A DNA stretch of 64,000 bases from Nocardioides cavernae. GTDB taxonomy: Bacteria; Actinomycetota; Actinomycetes; Propionibacteriales; Nocardioidaceae. The stretch lies in assembly GCF_016907475.1 (NCBI RefSeq), contig NZ_JAFBCA010000001.1, positions 2,790,001 to 2,854,000 of the forward strand. The letters are read 5' to 3'. The notes under the pieces were generated by a model, which was given only the letters and a program-made list of their open reading frames with translations, searched no databases and was not told where the DNA came from. Position 1 is the first letter of the stretch; every line of letters begins with the position of its first letter. Position numbers and translations under genes: made by a program. Positions 52,385 through 62,022 of the stretch are shown in pieces.

Positions 52385-55300
52385 GTGCGCTCTCTCCCCC
52401 CAGCGCTTGCACTCGCCGCCCTGACGGCCGGACTGCTTGTCGCCAGCCCGCCCGCGAGCACCACTCCCAGCAGCGCCGACCGCGGCGGCGAGCTCGAGGT
52501 CTACGTCGTCGAAGGCTCGGCCGCGCAGGTCAGTGACCTCGCCGACGTCGGCGTCGACACCACCCACATCACACAGGAACGCGCTGGCGCCGGCGAGGTG
52601 CGGCTCGACGCCGTCATCACCGAGACCCAGGCCGCGCAGCTGCGCAAGGAAGGTCTCGAGGTCAAGGTCAAGAAGGTCAACGGGCGCAATGCCTCCGATG
52701 CGGCGCGACTCCAGAACCTCGCCGGCTACGACGCCTACCGCTCATACAGCGAGCCCGGCGGCATCGCTGACGAGCTGCGCGAGACGGCGGCGGCCTACCC
52801 CGCGATCACCAAGCTCGTCACCCTCGGGCAGACCGTCAACGGCCAGGACATCCTCGCGTTGAAGGTCACCAAGAACGCCAAGCAGCTCAAGGACGGCAAG
52901 CGGCCCTCGGTCCTGTACGGCGGCGCGCAGCACGCGCGCGAGTGGATCACCCCCGAGATGGTCCGCAGGCTGATGCACCACTACCTCGAGGGCTACGGCA
53001 GCGACGCCGAGCTGACGGGAATCGTCGACACCACCGAGCTGTGGTTCCTGCCGGTGTCCAACCCGGACGGCTACGACTTCACCTTCACCCCGGACAACCG
53101 CCTGTGGCGCAAGAACCTCCGCGACAACAACGGCGACGGCACGATCACTCCCGGTGACGGCGTGGACCCCAACCGAAACTTCGCCGTCAAGTGGGGCTGG
53201 GACAACGAAGGCTCCTCGCCCGAGCCGGCCAGCGAGACCTACCGCGGCACCGGCCCGAACTCCGAGCCGGAGACCCAGGCGCTCGACGCCTTGCTGAACC
53301 GCGTCGGCTTCGAGTTCTACATCAACTACCACTCGGCGGCCGAGCTCCTGCTCTACGGCATCGGCTGGCAGGTAGCCACGCCGTCACCCGACGACGTGAT
53401 CTACAAGGCGATGGTCGGCGACGACGCCAACCCGGCGGTCGAGGGCTACGACCCGGATATCTCGGCAGAGCTCTACACCACCAACGGCGACACCGACACG
53501 CACGCCCAGGTGGGCTACGGCACCCTCGGCTTCACGCCGGAGATGACCACGTGCGAGACGGTCTCTGACTCCATCCCGGACGACGAGTGGTTGGCCGAGG
53601 ACTGCCTCTCGGGCTTCAACTTCCCCGATGACGAGGGCCTGATCCAGGCCGAGTTCGAGAAGAACATCCCGTTCGCCCTGTCGGTCGCCAAGTCGACGCA
53701 GGACCCGGACGACCCGATCTCGGTCGTCGAGGACGACGGCACGCCTCGGACGGCGGCCGACCTGGTCTCCGACCCGTTCTCGGTCTCGCACGGCACCAGC
53801 CAGCCGGTCGCGGTCACCGCAAAGAAGGCGCTGCGCGACCTGCGCCTGAAGTACTCCGTCAACGGCGGTGCCACGAAGTCGGTCAAGACCGCGATGTGGC
53901 AGGGGGGCGAGCGTTATGGCGACACCCACCACGACTTCTACGGCGAGTTCCGCGGGACAGTGACCGGCACCAAGTCCGGTGACTCGGTCAAGGTCTGGTT
54001 CACCGGGGTCAAGCCGGGCACGGGCAACGTCAGCTCCGAGCCGTTCACCTACACGGTGGCCCGCGACATCGGCGGCGATGTGCTGATCCTGGCTGCCGAG
54101 GATGTCACGGGCATCAGCCCTGCGCAGGGCGTCACCAGCGCGAAGTACGCCGACGACTACGCCGCGGCCCTCACGGCCTCCGGCTACACCTCTGACGTGT
54201 ACGACGTGGACGTCAACGGTCGTACCGCGCCGCACCACCTGGGTGTGCTATCCCACTACGACGCGATCGTCTGGGAGTCGGGCGACGACATCATCACTCG
54301 CGCCCCCGGGCAGCCGGGCGGCACAGCGGCGAAGTTGGCCGCGGACCTCGAGCTCACGGTCCGCGACTACCTCAACGAGGGCGGCAAGGCGCTGATCACC
54401 GGTCAGAACAACCAGTTCGCCCAGGGCACCGGACCGGCGTACTTCTACTCGCCCACGGCTCCGCCGGAGTGCACGGTGCGGGCCAACCCCTGTCTGCCCC
54501 TGGAGAACGACTTCCTCCAGTACTGGCTCGGCGCCTACAACTATGTCAGCGACGGCGGCACCGACGACACGGGCAACCCGTTCCCGATCGAAGGCGACTC
54601 CGGAGCGTTCGAGGGCTTCAGCGGCACCTTCAACGGTGGCGACGGCGCCGACAACCAGGGCCACACGGCCTCCCTGCTGACCACCTCGAGCTTCCTGCCC
54701 GAGGACGAGTTCCCGCAGTTCGCGAGCTCGGAGCCGATCGAGTGGGTCCGCCCCGGCGGCGCGCCATTCGACCCGCACACCGGTGAGTGGTACATGTTCA
54801 GCCAGACGGCGGACCAAGGGTGGAAGCGGCTCAGTCGGACGGTCGACCTGAGCGACGCCACCTCGGGTGCCGTGAAGTTCCAGATGTCGAACGACACCGA
54901 GGCGGACTGGGACTACGTCGTCGTCGAGGCCCGCGAGGTGGGCACCGAGAACTGGACCACGTTGCCCGACGCCAACGGCCACACCGCTCAGGGAACCGGC
55001 GAGTCGTGTGCGGCCGGTTGGGACGCGATCCACCCGTTCGTGACCCACTACCAGGGCGCGGACTGCTCCCCGACCGGGACCAGCGGGTCGTGGCACGCCG
55101 CGACCGGCAGCAGTGGTGGCTGGCAGGAGTGGAACGTCGACCTGACGGCGTACGCCGGAAAGCAGGTCGAGGTCTCGATCTCCTACATCACCGACTGGGG
55201 CACCCAGGGCCTCGGCGTGTTCGTCGACGACACCCAGGTCGTCGTGGACGGTGCGGTGAGCGCGGAGACGTCGTTCGAGGGTGACCTCGGCGGCTGGACC

Positions 55301-55486
55301 CCGTCCGCAGCGCCGGCCGGTTCCCGCGTCACCAACAACTGGGAGCGCAGCCAGACCGCCTTCCAGGAGGGCGCTGGCACCGTCACCGACGACACCGTCT
55401 TCACCGGCTTCGGTGTCGAGGGTCTGACCACGGCCGCGATGCGCAACGACTTCGTGGCTGGGGCCATGGCCCACCTCCTGGAGTAG
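52385..55486 (+). CDS. secreted M14 zinc carboxypeptidase with immune-inhibitor-A-like C-terminal domain
   Basis: A 1033-aa exported peptidase. A signal peptide of about 30 residues leads into a prodomain (about 35-110). The M14 domain follows with zinc ligands H183 and E186 (HAREW), H316 (NYHSAAE), the carboxylate-binding N263-R264 (DPNRNF) and the catalytic E386 (FTPEMTT), so it is complete. After about residue 470 come beta-rich regions; the last 230 residues (DLTAYAGKQVEVSISYITDW) resemble the C-terminal domain of M6 immune inhibitor A peptidases. GTG 52385 has GAGG six bases before it. It probably degrades extracellular protein for uptake. Confidence 0.9.
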   Translation: MRSLPPALALAALTAGLLVASPPASTTPSSADRGGELEVYVVEGSAAQVSDLADVGVDTTHITQERAGAGEVRLDAVITETQAAQLRKEGLEVKVKKVNGRNASDAARLQNLAGYDAYRSYSEPGGIADELRETAAAYPAITKLVTLGQTVNGQDILALKVTKNAKQLKDGKRPSVLYGGAQHAREWITPEMVRRLMHHYLEGYGSDAELTGIVDTTELWFLPVSNPDGYDFTFTPDNRLWRKNLRDNNGDGTITPGDGVDPNRNFAVKWGWDNEGSSPEPASETYRGTGPNSEPETQALDALLNRVGFEFYINYHSAAELLLYGIGWQVATPSPDDVIYKAMVGDDANPAVEGYDPDISAELYTTNGDTDTHAQVGYGTLGFTPEMTTCETVSDSIPDDEWLAEDCLSGFNFPDDEGLIQAEFEKNIPFALSVAKSTQDPDDPISVVEDDGTPRTAADLVSDPFSVSHGTSQPVAVTAKKALRDLRLKYSVNGGATKSVKTAMWQGGERYGDTHHDFYGEFRGTVTGTKSGDSVKVWFTGVKPGTGNVSSEPFTYTVARDIGGDVLILAAEDVTGISPAQGVTSAKYADDYAAALTASGYTSDVYDVDVNGRTAPHHLGVLSHYDAIVWESGDDIITRAPGQPGGTAAKLAADLELTVRDYLNEGGKALITGQNNQFAQGTGPAYFYSPTAPPECTVRANPCLPLENDFLQYWLGAYNYVSDGGTDDTGNPFPIEGDSGAFEGFSGTFNGGDGADNQGHTASLLTTSSFLPEDEFPQFASSEPIEWVRPGGAPFDPHTGEWYMFSQTADQGWKRLSRTVDLSDATSGAVKFQMSNDTEADWDYVVVEAREVGTENWTTLPDANGHTAQGTGESCAAGWDAIHPFVTHYQGADCSPTGTSGSWHAATGSSGGWQEWNVDLTAYAGKQVEVSISYITDWGTQGLGVFVDDTQVVVDGAVSAETSFEGDLGGWTPSAAPAGSRVTNNWERSQTAFQEGAGTVTDDTVFTGFGVEGLTTAAMRNDFVAGAMAHLLE

Positions 55487-55512
55487 CAGCTGCAGGAGGA
55501 GCGTGAGCAGGA

Positions 55513-55541
55513 CCGGCCCCCGGCAACATTCCGGGGGCCGG
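55513..55541 (+). terminator. terminator of the M14 peptidase gene
   Basis: Eleven-base perfect arms (55513-55523, 55531-55541) with a seven-base loop, extendable by four pairs (55507-55510 with 55542-55545) across a two-base bulge. It lies 27 bases after the stop. The tail TGCTTCGG has few U residues, as usual at this GC content. Confidence 0.75.
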
Positions 55542-55604
55542 CTGCTTCGGTGGTACGGACTGGCGGCCGACGAGGAGAACCAGTCGTGCCTCGACTGAAA
55601 TGAC

Positions 55605-55634
55605 GAAAAGGCCCCGTGGAGCCGGAGCCTTTTC
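55605..55634 (-). terminator. terminator of tRNA-Leu
   Basis: Eight-base arms GAAAAGGC (55605-55612) and GCCTTTTC (55627-55634) lie three bases after the end of the tRNA on the minus strand. The downstream arm gives a run of four U in that direction. Confidence 0.7.
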
Positions 55635-55636
55635 AG

Positions 55637-55722
55637 TGTCCGAGGGGGGACTTGAACCCCCACGCCCTAATACGGGCACTAGCACCTCAAGCTAGCGCGT
55701 CTGCCAATTCCGCCACCCGGAC
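55637..55722 (-). tRNA. tRNA-Leu (anticodon GAG)
   Basis: Read on the minus strand, a cloverleaf with a seven-pair acceptor (GTCCGGG with CTCGGAC), a long variable arm and a T-loop GTTCAAGTC. The anticodon loop is TTGAGGT between CTAGC and GCTAG stems, giving anticodon GAG for CUC/CUU leucine codons. The 3' CCA is not encoded. The long variable arm (GCCCGTATTAGGGCG region) confirms a class-II tRNA. Confidence 0.95.
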
Positions 55723-55802
55723 GAGTGCTGGAGAACAGTAGCAAAGCAGTTCCGCGCCAACGAATCGGGGCAGGTGCACGCTCGTGGGGCAGGATGGACG
55801 GC

Positions 55803-57146
55803 ATGGAACAGGCGCCCCAGGACAGCTCGCAGGACCGCTCGAACGACCGCTCCTACGACCCCGCCGCGGAGGTCGTCCAGCTGTGCCAGGACCTCATCGG
55901 GATCGACACGTCCAACTACGGCACCGACGACGGTCCGGGGGAGCGCAAGGCGGCCGAGCACGTCGCCGCACTGCTCGACGAGGTCGGCATCGGGGCCGAG
56001 ATCATCGAGGGCCGTCCCGGGCGGGCCAACGTCGTGGCGCGCTGGGGCGGCGGCGACGGCCGGGCGCCCCTGCTGCTCCACGGCCACCTCGACGTCGTAC
56101 CCGCTGAGGCGTCGGACTGGCAGGTCGACCCGTTCGCCGGTGAGATCAAGGACGGTCAGGTCTGGGGCCGTGGCGCGGTCGACATGAAGGACTTCGACGC
56201 GATGCTGCTCAGTGTCGTGCGCGCCCGCGCGGCGGCCGGCGCGGCCCCGGACCGCGAGGTGGTGCTCTGCTTCACCGCCGACGAGGAGGCCGGCGGCCAC
56301 CACGGTGCCGGGATCCTGGTCGACCAGCACGCCGACTGGTTCGCCGACTGCTCGGAGGCCGTCGGTGAGGTCGGCGGCTTCTCGGCCACGGTGCGTGGAC
56401 GCCGGGTCTACCTCATCGAGGCCGCCGAGAAGGGGATGGCTTGGATGCGCCTGACCGCACGCGGCCGGGCCGGCCACGGCTCGATGATCAACGACGACAA
56501 CGCCGTCACCCGGCTCGCCGGTGCGGTGGCGCGGATCGGCGCCCACCAGTGGCCGGTGCGACTCACCCCCACCATGGAGGTCCTGCTCGCGACGGTCGGC
56601 GAGCTCGCCGGCACGGAGGCCAGGCCCGACAACGCCGAGGCGCTGGTCGAGGAGTTCGGCGATGCCGCCCGGATGCTCGGCGCGGTCATCCGCAACACCG
56701 CCAACCCGACGATGCTGCGGGCCGGCTACAAGACCAACGTCATCCCCACCGACGCGCAGGCGACCATCGACGGCCGCTTCCTGCCCGGCTACGAGGACGA
56801 GTTCTTCGCGACGCTCCGCGAGCTGGCCGGCGACGGCATCGAGTTCGACTTCGAGTCCCACCAGCAGCCGTGGGAGACGCCGTACGACGGTGACCTGGTC
56901 GACGCGATGACCCGCAGCCTGCTGGCCGAGGACCCCGACGCGCTCGTGGCGCCCTATACGATGAGCGGCGGCACGGACGCCAAGCACTTCCGCAAGCTCG
57001 GCATGCGCTCCTACGGCTTCGCGCCGCTGCGCCTGCCCGCCGACCTCGACTTCACCGCGCTGTTCCACGGCGTCGACGAGCGGGTGCCGGTCGACGCGCT
57101 CGAGTTCGGCGCGCGGGTCTTCGACAGGTTCCTCGACCAGGTCTGA
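55803..57146 (+). CDS. M20/M25-family peptidase
   Basis: A 447-aa metallopeptidase of the M20 family. Metal ligands and base are H95 and D97 (HGHLDVVP), D127 (GRGAVDMKD) and E161-E162 (TADEEAGG), and the C-terminal ligand is H in LFHGVDERVP. The GHGSM segment is in the dimerisation domain. It is longer than the M20 protein at 47474 and belongs to a different branch, common in actinobacteria with no proven substrate (dipeptide or acyl-amino acid). ATG 55803 has AGGA eight bases ahead; ATG 55794 is possible. Confidence 0.88.
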   Translation: MEQAPQDSSQDRSNDRSYDPAAEVVQLCQDLIGIDTSNYGTDDGPGERKAAEHVAALLDEVGIGAEIIEGRPGRANVVARWGGGDGRAPLLLHGHLDVVPAEASDWQVDPFAGEIKDGQVWGRGAVDMKDFDAMLLSVVRARAAAGAAPDREVVLCFTADEEAGGHHGAGILVDQHADWFADCSEAVGEVGGFSATVRGRRVYLIEAAEKGMAWMRLTARGRAGHGSMINDDNAVTRLAGAVARIGAHQWPVRLTPTMEVLLATVGELAGTEARPDNAEALVEEFGDAARMLGAVIRNTANPTMLRAGYKTNVIPTDAQATIDGRFLPGYEDEFFATLRELAGDGIEFDFESHQQPWETPYDGDLVDAMTRSLLAEDPDALVAPYTMSGGTDAKHFRKLGMRSYGFAPLRLPADLDFTALFHGVDERVPVDALEFGARVFDRFLDQV

Positions 57147-57275
57147 CCCGCGCCTGCTCCGGAGCCGGTGGCAGCGACCGCCGTCCGGCCCCTCGGCGGA
57201 TGTTGCGCACGTCACCGGCGGACACCGGTGAGGGAATGGCGCGCGCTGTGGCATGGTTGCGACCACGAAGAGCTT
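57147..57275. other. intergenic region before the FMN riboswitch
   Basis: No gene is visible from the M20 peptidase stop to the riboswitch. The riboflavin operon promoter must lie here. A recognisable -35/-10 pair is not obvious in this GC-rich stretch; ATGGTTGCGACC near 57253-57264 is the least GC-rich part. Confidence 0.4.
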
Positions 57276-57401
57276 GCGTGCTCTGGGGGCGGTGGAACTC
57301 CGCACCGGCGGTCACAGTCCGCGACCCGACCACAGCCAGTGGCCGGTTGACCAGGTGGAACTCCTGGACCGACGGTCATAGTCCGGATGAGAAGTGCACG
57401 C
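57276..57401 (+). promoter_or_regulatory. FMN riboswitch (RFN element)
   Basis: The conserved RFN blocks are present in order: GGCGGTGGAACTCCGCACCGG and GGTCACAGTCCGCGACCC in the first half, then CCAGGTGGAACTCCTGGACC and GACGGTCATAGTCCGGATGAGAAG. P1 is formed by gcgtgc (57276-57281) and gcacgc (57396-57401). It lies 86 bases before ribD. FMN binding would repress the whole rib operon. The expression platform is not a classical U-tract terminator; a short hairpin at about 57431-57446 and the GGAGG before ribD suggest control of translation. Confidence 0.95.
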
Positions 57402-57487
57402 TGACGGCTCGCACGCCATCCCTCGCGTCCCGCGGGGGAGTGCCCCGTCGCCCGCCCCCCTGAGTCCCACCCGGACCGGAGGCGGAG

Positions 57488-58543
57488 ATGACGACCAGCG
57501 AGGCAGAGAGCACCGCCATGAGGCGCGCGCTGGCGCTTGCTGTCACGCCGGGCGTGCCGCTGGGTCCGAACCCCCGCGTCGGGTGCGTGCTCCTCGCCCC
57601 GGACGGCACGACGGTCGCCGAGGGCTTCCACCGTGGCGCAGGCGGACCGCACGCCGAGGTCGAGGCGCTGCGCGAGGCCGGTGACGCCGCGCGGGGGACG
57701 ACCGCCGTCGTCACCCTCGAGCCGTGCAACCACACCGGCCGCACTGGTCCCTGCTCGGAGGCGCTGGTCGCCGCCGGCGTACGTCGCGTCGTGTTCGCGC
57801 AGACCGACACCAACCCGGTCGCCGTCGGTGGTGCCGCCCGCCTGCGCGGGGCCGGCATCGAGGTGGAGTCCGGGCTCCTGGCCGAGGACGCCCAGGCCGT
57901 CAACCGCACGTGGACCTTCGCCCTCGAGCACGGCCGCCCGTTCGTCACCTGGAAGTTCGCGACCACCCTCGACGGGCGCAGCGCCGCCGCCGACGGCACC
58001 AGCCGCTGGGTCTCCAGCCGCGCCGCCCGCCTCGACACCCACCGACTGCGCGGGCTCTGCGACACCATGCTGGTCGGCACCAGCACCGTCGAGGTCGACG
58101 ACCCCGAGCTGACCGTCCGTGACGAGGTCGACGAGCCGGTGGTGCACCAGCCGCTGCGTGCCGTGATGGGCCTGCGCGACCTCGCGCCCGACCGCCGGAT
58201 CCTCAACGACCGCGCCGAGACGGTGCACCTGCGCACCCGCGACCCGCGCGAGGCGCTCGACACCCTCTTCGCCCGGGATCGCCAGCACGTGTTCCTCGAG
58301 GGCGGCCCCACCCTCGCCCGCGCCTTCCTCACGGCCGGACTCGTCGACGAGGCCGTGGCCTATGTCGCCCCGATGCTGCTGGGTGCGGGCTCCAGCGCCG
58401 TCGCCGACCTCGGCATCACCACCATCGCCGATGCCGTCCACCTGCACGTCGCGGACGTGCACGTGCTGCAGGGCCACGACGGCGAGGACACCAACGTCCG
58501 CCTCACCATGACCCCCCAGACGACCCCCCACAGGAGGCCCTGA
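57488..58543 (+). CDS. ribD: bifunctional diaminohydroxyphosphoribosylaminopyrimidine deaminase/reductase
   Basis: A 351-aa riboflavin enzyme that carries out the second and third steps after GTP cyclohydrolase II. The N-terminal deaminase holds the zinc site H55 (HAE), C80 and C89 (PCNHTGRTGPC). The C-terminal reductase (about 150-351) has FVTWKFATTLDGR and FLEGGPTLARAFL for NADPH and substrate. ATG 57488 lies right after GGAGGCGG. It heads the operon under the FMN riboswitch and the next ATG is directly after its stop. Confidence 0.93.
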   Translation: MTTSEAESTAMRRALALAVTPGVPLGPNPRVGCVLLAPDGTTVAEGFHRGAGGPHAEVEALREAGDAARGTTAVVTLEPCNHTGRTGPCSEALVAAGVRRVVFAQTDTNPVAVGGAARLRGAGIEVESGLLAEDAQAVNRTWTFALEHGRPFVTWKFATTLDGRSAAADGTSRWVSSRAARLDTHRLRGLCDTMLVGTSTVEVDDPELTVRDEVDEPVVHQPLRAVMGLRDLAPDRRILNDRAETVHLRTRDPREALDTLFARDRQHVFLEGGPTLARAFLTAGLVDEAVAYVAPMLLGAGSSAVADLGITTIADAVHLHVADVHVLQGHDGEDTNVRLTMTPQTTPHRRP

Positions 58544-59182
58544 ATGTTCACCGGGATCGTCGAGGAGCTCGGCACCGTCGCCGAGGTCGTCGACCAGGGT
58601 GACGCCATCCGGCTCACCGTCCAGGCCGCGACGGTGCTCGAGGGCACCGGGCTCGGCGACTCCATCTCCGTCAACGGGTGCTGCCTCACCGTGTCCGAGC
58701 TCGGCGAGGGGCGCTGGACCGCCGACCTCATGCAGGAGACGCTCGACAAGACGTCGCTGCGGGGTGTCGCCCGCGGCGACCGGGTCAACCTCGAGCGCGC
58801 GGTCACCGTCGAGAAGCGCCTCGGCGGCCACATCGTCCAGGGCCACGTCGACGGCGTCGGTGAGGTCCTCTCACGCACGCCTAGCGAGCACTGGGACGTC
58901 GTCGAGATCTCCCTGCCCGGTGACCTCGACCGCTACCTCGTCGACAAGGGCTCGATCACCGTCGACGGCGTCAGCCTGACGGTCGTCGAGGCCCGCGAGG
59001 ACAGCTTCACCGTCAGCCTCATCCCCGAGACCCTCGCGCGCACGACGCTCGGCAGCCGCCGCGTCGGCGACCTGGTCAACCTCGAGGCCGACGTCATCGC
59101 CAAGCACGTCGAGAAGCTGCTCGGCGCGTACTCCCCGACCTCCACCAGCACCCACACCCCCGAGAACGACGAGGAAGAATGA
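58544..59182 (+). CDS. ribE: riboflavin synthase alpha chain
   Basis: A 212-aa enzyme that dismutates two molecules of 6,7-dimethyl-8-ribityllumazine to riboflavin and the pyrimidinedione. Two similar beta-barrel halves are visible, each with its MFTGIVEE-like or GSITVDGVSLT-type motif; VNGCCLTV and IVQGHVDGVGEV carry ligand-binding residues. Start ATG follows the ribD stop with no gap. The stop overlaps the start of ribM. Confidence 0.95.
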   Translation: MFTGIVEELGTVAEVVDQGDAIRLTVQAATVLEGTGLGDSISVNGCCLTVSELGEGRWTADLMQETLDKTSLRGVARGDRVNLERAVTVEKRLGGHIVQGHVDGVGEVLSRTPSEHWDVVEISLPGDLDRYLVDKGSITVDGVSLTVVEAREDSFTVSLIPETLARTTLGSRRVGDLVNLEADVIAKHVEKLLGAYSPTSTSTHTPENDEEE

Positions 59183-59883
59183 TGGACCTGCTCGAATGGC
59201 TCATCCACGGCACGATCCCGGTGCCGGGCGACGGAGCGCTGGGTGCCCGCGAGGTCATCGGCAACGTCTTCGGCCTCGCCAGCGCGATCCTCGGCATGAA
59301 GCGGCTCGTCTGGGCCTGGCCGATCGGCCTGATCGGCAACGTCCTGCTCTTCACCGTCTTCGCCACCGGTGAGCTGTCCGGCCAGATCGACGAGCCGCTG
59401 TGGGGCCAGGCCGGCCGCCAGGTCTTCTTCGCCGCGATGTCCCTCTACGGCTGGTGGCGCTGGACCCAGCTGCGCCGCCACGGTGGCGCGTCCGACGGCG
59501 GCGCCATCGCGCCTCGCTGGGCGACCGGCGCCGAACGGGTCCAGCTGCTCGTGCTGGGCGTCGTCGGCTACGCAGCGGCGTACGTCCTCCTGACCCAGGT
59601 GCTGGGCTCCTGGGGCCCGGTCACCGAGGCGTGGATCCTCACCGGCTCGATGCTCGCGACCTACGGCATGGCCCGCGGCTGGGTGGAGTTCTGGCTCATC
59701 TGGATCCTCGTCGACATCGTCGGCGTGACGACGCTGGTGCAGGCCGGCTACTACCCGACCGCCGGCATGTACCTCTTCTACGCCGTGTTCGTGGTCATCG
59801 GGTTCTTCGTGTGGGTGCGGGCCAGCCGCACCGTCGTCGACACGACGGGCGCCGACCGCAGCACCGAGGTGGTGTCGGCATGA
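59179..59883 (+). CDS. ribM: PnuC-family transporter, probable riboflavin importer RibM/PnuX
   Basis: A 234-aa membrane protein of the PnuC family with about seven helices. [10 protein letters not shown] is the W-rich PnuC motif, and [17 protein letters not shown] contains the second conserved block with W and D residues of the vitamin site. In Corynebacterium and Streptomyces PnuC-type proteins within FMN-switched rib operons transport riboflavin and are named PnuX or RibM. The location inside this operon supports the same role. Both neighbours overlap it by four bases. Confidence 0.88.
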   Translation: MMDLLEWLIHGTIPVPGDGALGAREVIGNVFGLASAILGMKRLVWAWPIGLIGNVLLFTVFATGELSGQIDEPLWGQAGRQVFFAAMSLYGWWRWTQLRRHGGASDGGAIAPRWATGAERVQLLVLGVVGYAAAYVLLTQVLGSWGPVTEAWILTGSMLATYGMARGWVEFWLIWILVDIVGVTTLVQAGYYPTAGMYLFYAVFVVIGFFVWVRASRTVVDTTGADRSTEVVSA

Positions 59884-61193
59884 GCGCGCCCGACCGCGTG
59901 CGCCTCGACTCCGTCGAGCAGGCCGTCGCGGACATCGCCGCCGGCAAGGCCGTCGTCGTGGTGGACGACGAGGACCGGGAGAACGAGGGCGACATCATCT
60001 TCGCCGCCGCGAAGGCGACCCCCGAGCTGATGGCCTTCACCATCCGCCACTCCAGCGGCGTGATCTGCGTGCCGATGCCGGGCGACATGCTCGAGCGGCT
60101 CGAGATCCCGCTGATGACGCCCCACAACAAGGACAAGCTGCGCACGGCCTACACGATCTCCGTCGACGCCCGCGACGGCGTCTCCACCGGGATCAGCGCC
60201 GCCGACCGCGCCCGCACCGCGCGGACGCTGGCCGACTCCGCGACCGAGCCGTGGGAGCTCACCCGCCCGGGCCACGTGTTCCCGCTGCGCTACCGCGAGG
60301 GCGGCGTGCTGGTGCGCCGCGGGCACACCGAGGCCGCCGTCGACCTCGCCCGGCTGGCGGGCCTGACACCCGCCGGCGTCCTTGTCGAGGTCGTCAACGA
60401 CGACGGCACGATGAAGCGGTCCCCGGAGCTGCGTGAGTTCGCCGACGAGCACGGCCTCGCGATGATCTCGATCGAGGACCTCGTGCGCTACCGCCGCCGC
60501 CACGAGCGCCACGTCGAGCGCGTCGCCGAGACCCGCCTGCCCACCCGGCACGGCGAGTTCACCGCCTACGGCTACCGCATCACCATCGACGACAGCGAGC
60601 ACGTCGCGCTGGCGTACGGCGACATCGCCGGCGCCGTCGCGAAGGGCGAACCGGTGCTGACCCGGGTCCACAGCGAGTGCCTGACCGGCGACGTCTTCGG
60701 CAGCGAGCGCTGCGACTGCGGCCCCCAGCTCGACGAGGCACTGCGGACGATCGTCGCCGAGGGCAGGGGAGTGGTGGTCTACCTCCGCGGCCACGAGGGA
60801 CGCGGCATCGGCCTCGTCGCCAAGCTGCAGGCCTACCAGCTGCAGGACGGCGGTCGCGACACGGTCGACGCCAACCTCGACCTCGGCCTGCCCGCCGACG
60901 CCCGCCACTACGGCACCGCGACCCAGGTGCTGCGCGACCTCGGCATCGAGTCGGTGCGGCTGATGACCAACAACCCGGACAAGACGGCGAGCCTGGAGGA
61001 CTTCGGCATCCACGTGACCGAGCGCGTCCCCCTCGCCATCCACCCGACCGAGCACAATCGCGCCTACCTGCGCACCAAGGCCGAGCGGATGGGTCACCAC
61101 CTGCCGGCCGTCGACCTGCCGCCGGTCGCCACCGACCACCAGGCCGAGCACCCCGAGCACCCTGAGCAACCTGAGCAAGGAGAGACCGCATGA
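59880..61193 (+). CDS. ribBA: 3,4-dihydroxy-2-butanone 4-phosphate synthase/GTP cyclohydrolase II
   Basis: A 437-aa bifunctional enzyme that starts both branches of riboflavin synthesis. The N-terminal DHBP synthase (1 to about 205) has [11 protein letters not shown] and the STGISA-x-DRA-x-T loop. The C-terminal cyclohydrolase II (about 210-410) has zinc ligands C267, C278 and C280 ([15 protein letters not shown]) and the [10 protein letters not shown] loop. The last about 25 residues are a Glu/Pro/His-rich tail. It overlaps ribM and ribH by four bases each. Confidence 0.95.
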   Translation: MSAPDRVRLDSVEQAVADIAAGKAVVVVDDEDRENEGDIIFAAAKATPELMAFTIRHSSGVICVPMPGDMLERLEIPLMTPHNKDKLRTAYTISVDARDGVSTGISAADRARTARTLADSATEPWELTRPGHVFPLRYREGGVLVRRGHTEAAVDLARLAGLTPAGVLVEVVNDDGTMKRSPELREFADEHGLAMISIEDLVRYRRRHERHVERVAETRLPTRHGEFTAYGYRITIDDSEHVALAYGDIAGAVAKGEPVLTRVHSECLTGDVFGSERCDCGPQLDEALRTIVAEGRGVVVYLRGHEGRGIGLVAKLQAYQLQDGGRDTVDANLDLGLPADARHYGTATQVLRDLGIESVRLMTNNPDKTASLEDFGIHVTERVPLAIHPTEHNRAYLRTKAERMGHHLPAVDLPPVATDHQAEHPEHPEQPEQGETA

Positions 61194-61669
61194 GCGGATC
61201 AGGAGCACCCACCTCGCAGCCCTTCGACGCCGGCGACCTCAGGGTCGCGGTGGTCGCGGCGAGCTGGCACACCCAGGTGATGGACGGACTCGTCGGCGGC
61301 GCCGAGCGCGCGCTGGCGGCGTACGGCGTCAAGGACCCGGAGGTCATCCGGGTGCCGGGCACCTTCGAGCTGCCAGTGGTGGCGGCGGCGCTCGCGCGGG
61401 CGGGGTACGACGCCGTGGTGGCCCTCGGCGTCGTCATCCGCGGCGGCACGCCGCACTTCGACTACGTCTGCTCGGCCGCCACCGACGGCCTCACCCAGGT
61501 CAGCGTGGACCACGCGGTGCCGGTGGGCTTCGGCGTCCTCACCTGCGACACCGAGGAGCAGGCGCTCGACCGCGCCGGCCTCGAGGGGTCCGCCGAGGAC
61601 AAGGGCTGGGAGGCGACGGCCGCCGCGCTCGACACCGCCCGCGTGGTGCGGGCGGTGCGGGCGGGGTGA
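61190..61669 (+). CDS. ribH: 6,7-dimethyl-8-ribityllumazine synthase
   Basis: A 159-aa lumazine synthase that condenses the pyrimidine with dihydroxybutanone phosphate. The motifs [12 protein letters not shown] (about 62-73), [16 protein letters not shown] with the catalytic H89, and [16 protein letters not shown] are complete. It probably assembles into a 60-mer or pentamer that works with riboflavin synthase. It is the last rib gene; hisE begins 72 bases later. Confidence 0.95.
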   Translation: MSGSGAPTSQPFDAGDLRVAVVAASWHTQVMDGLVGGAERALAAYGVKDPEVIRVPGTFELPVVAAALARAGYDAVVALGVVIRGGTPHFDYVCSAATDGLTQVSVDHAVPVGFGVLTCDTEEQALDRAGLEGSAEDKGWEATAAALDTARVVRAVRAG

Positions 61670-61741
61670 CCTCGCCGGCGGGTGGTCCGCGCCCGGGCCG
61701 GTGGGCGGCACCGGGTGCCGCAGCGCCTAGGCTTGCTCCTC

Positions 61742-62005
61742 GTGAAGACGTTCGAGGACCTGTGGGCAGAGCTGTCCACCAAGGCCGCGGAGCGCCCCGA
61801 GGGGTCCGGCACCGTGCAGCAGCTCGACGCCGGCATCCATGCGATCGGCAAGAAGCTGCTCGAGGAGGCCGCCGAGTCCTGGATGGCCGCCGAGCACGAG
61901 GGCAAGGACGCGACGGCGCTGGAGATCAGCCAGCTGCTCTACCACGCACAGGTGCTCATGCTCGCCTCCGGCCTGACCCTCGACGACGTCTACGCCCACC
62001 TGTGA
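61742..62005 (+). CDS. hisE: phosphoribosyl-ATP pyrophosphatase
   Basis: An 87-aa enzyme for the second step of histidine synthesis, hydrolysing PR-ATP to PR-AMP. The MazG-like core is [18 protein letters not shown] with the metal-binding E residues in EEAAE, followed by [16 protein letters not shown] 61742 gives the usual actinobacterial length. It is separated from hisG by 17 bases and both act consecutively (HisG first, HisE second). Confidence 0.93.
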   Translation: MKTFEDLWAELSTKAAERPEGSGTVQQLDAGIHAIGKKLLEEAAESWMAAEHEGKDATALEISQLLYHAQVLMLASGLTLDDVYAHL

Positions 62006-62022
62006 CCCCCAGTGAGCCAGCC

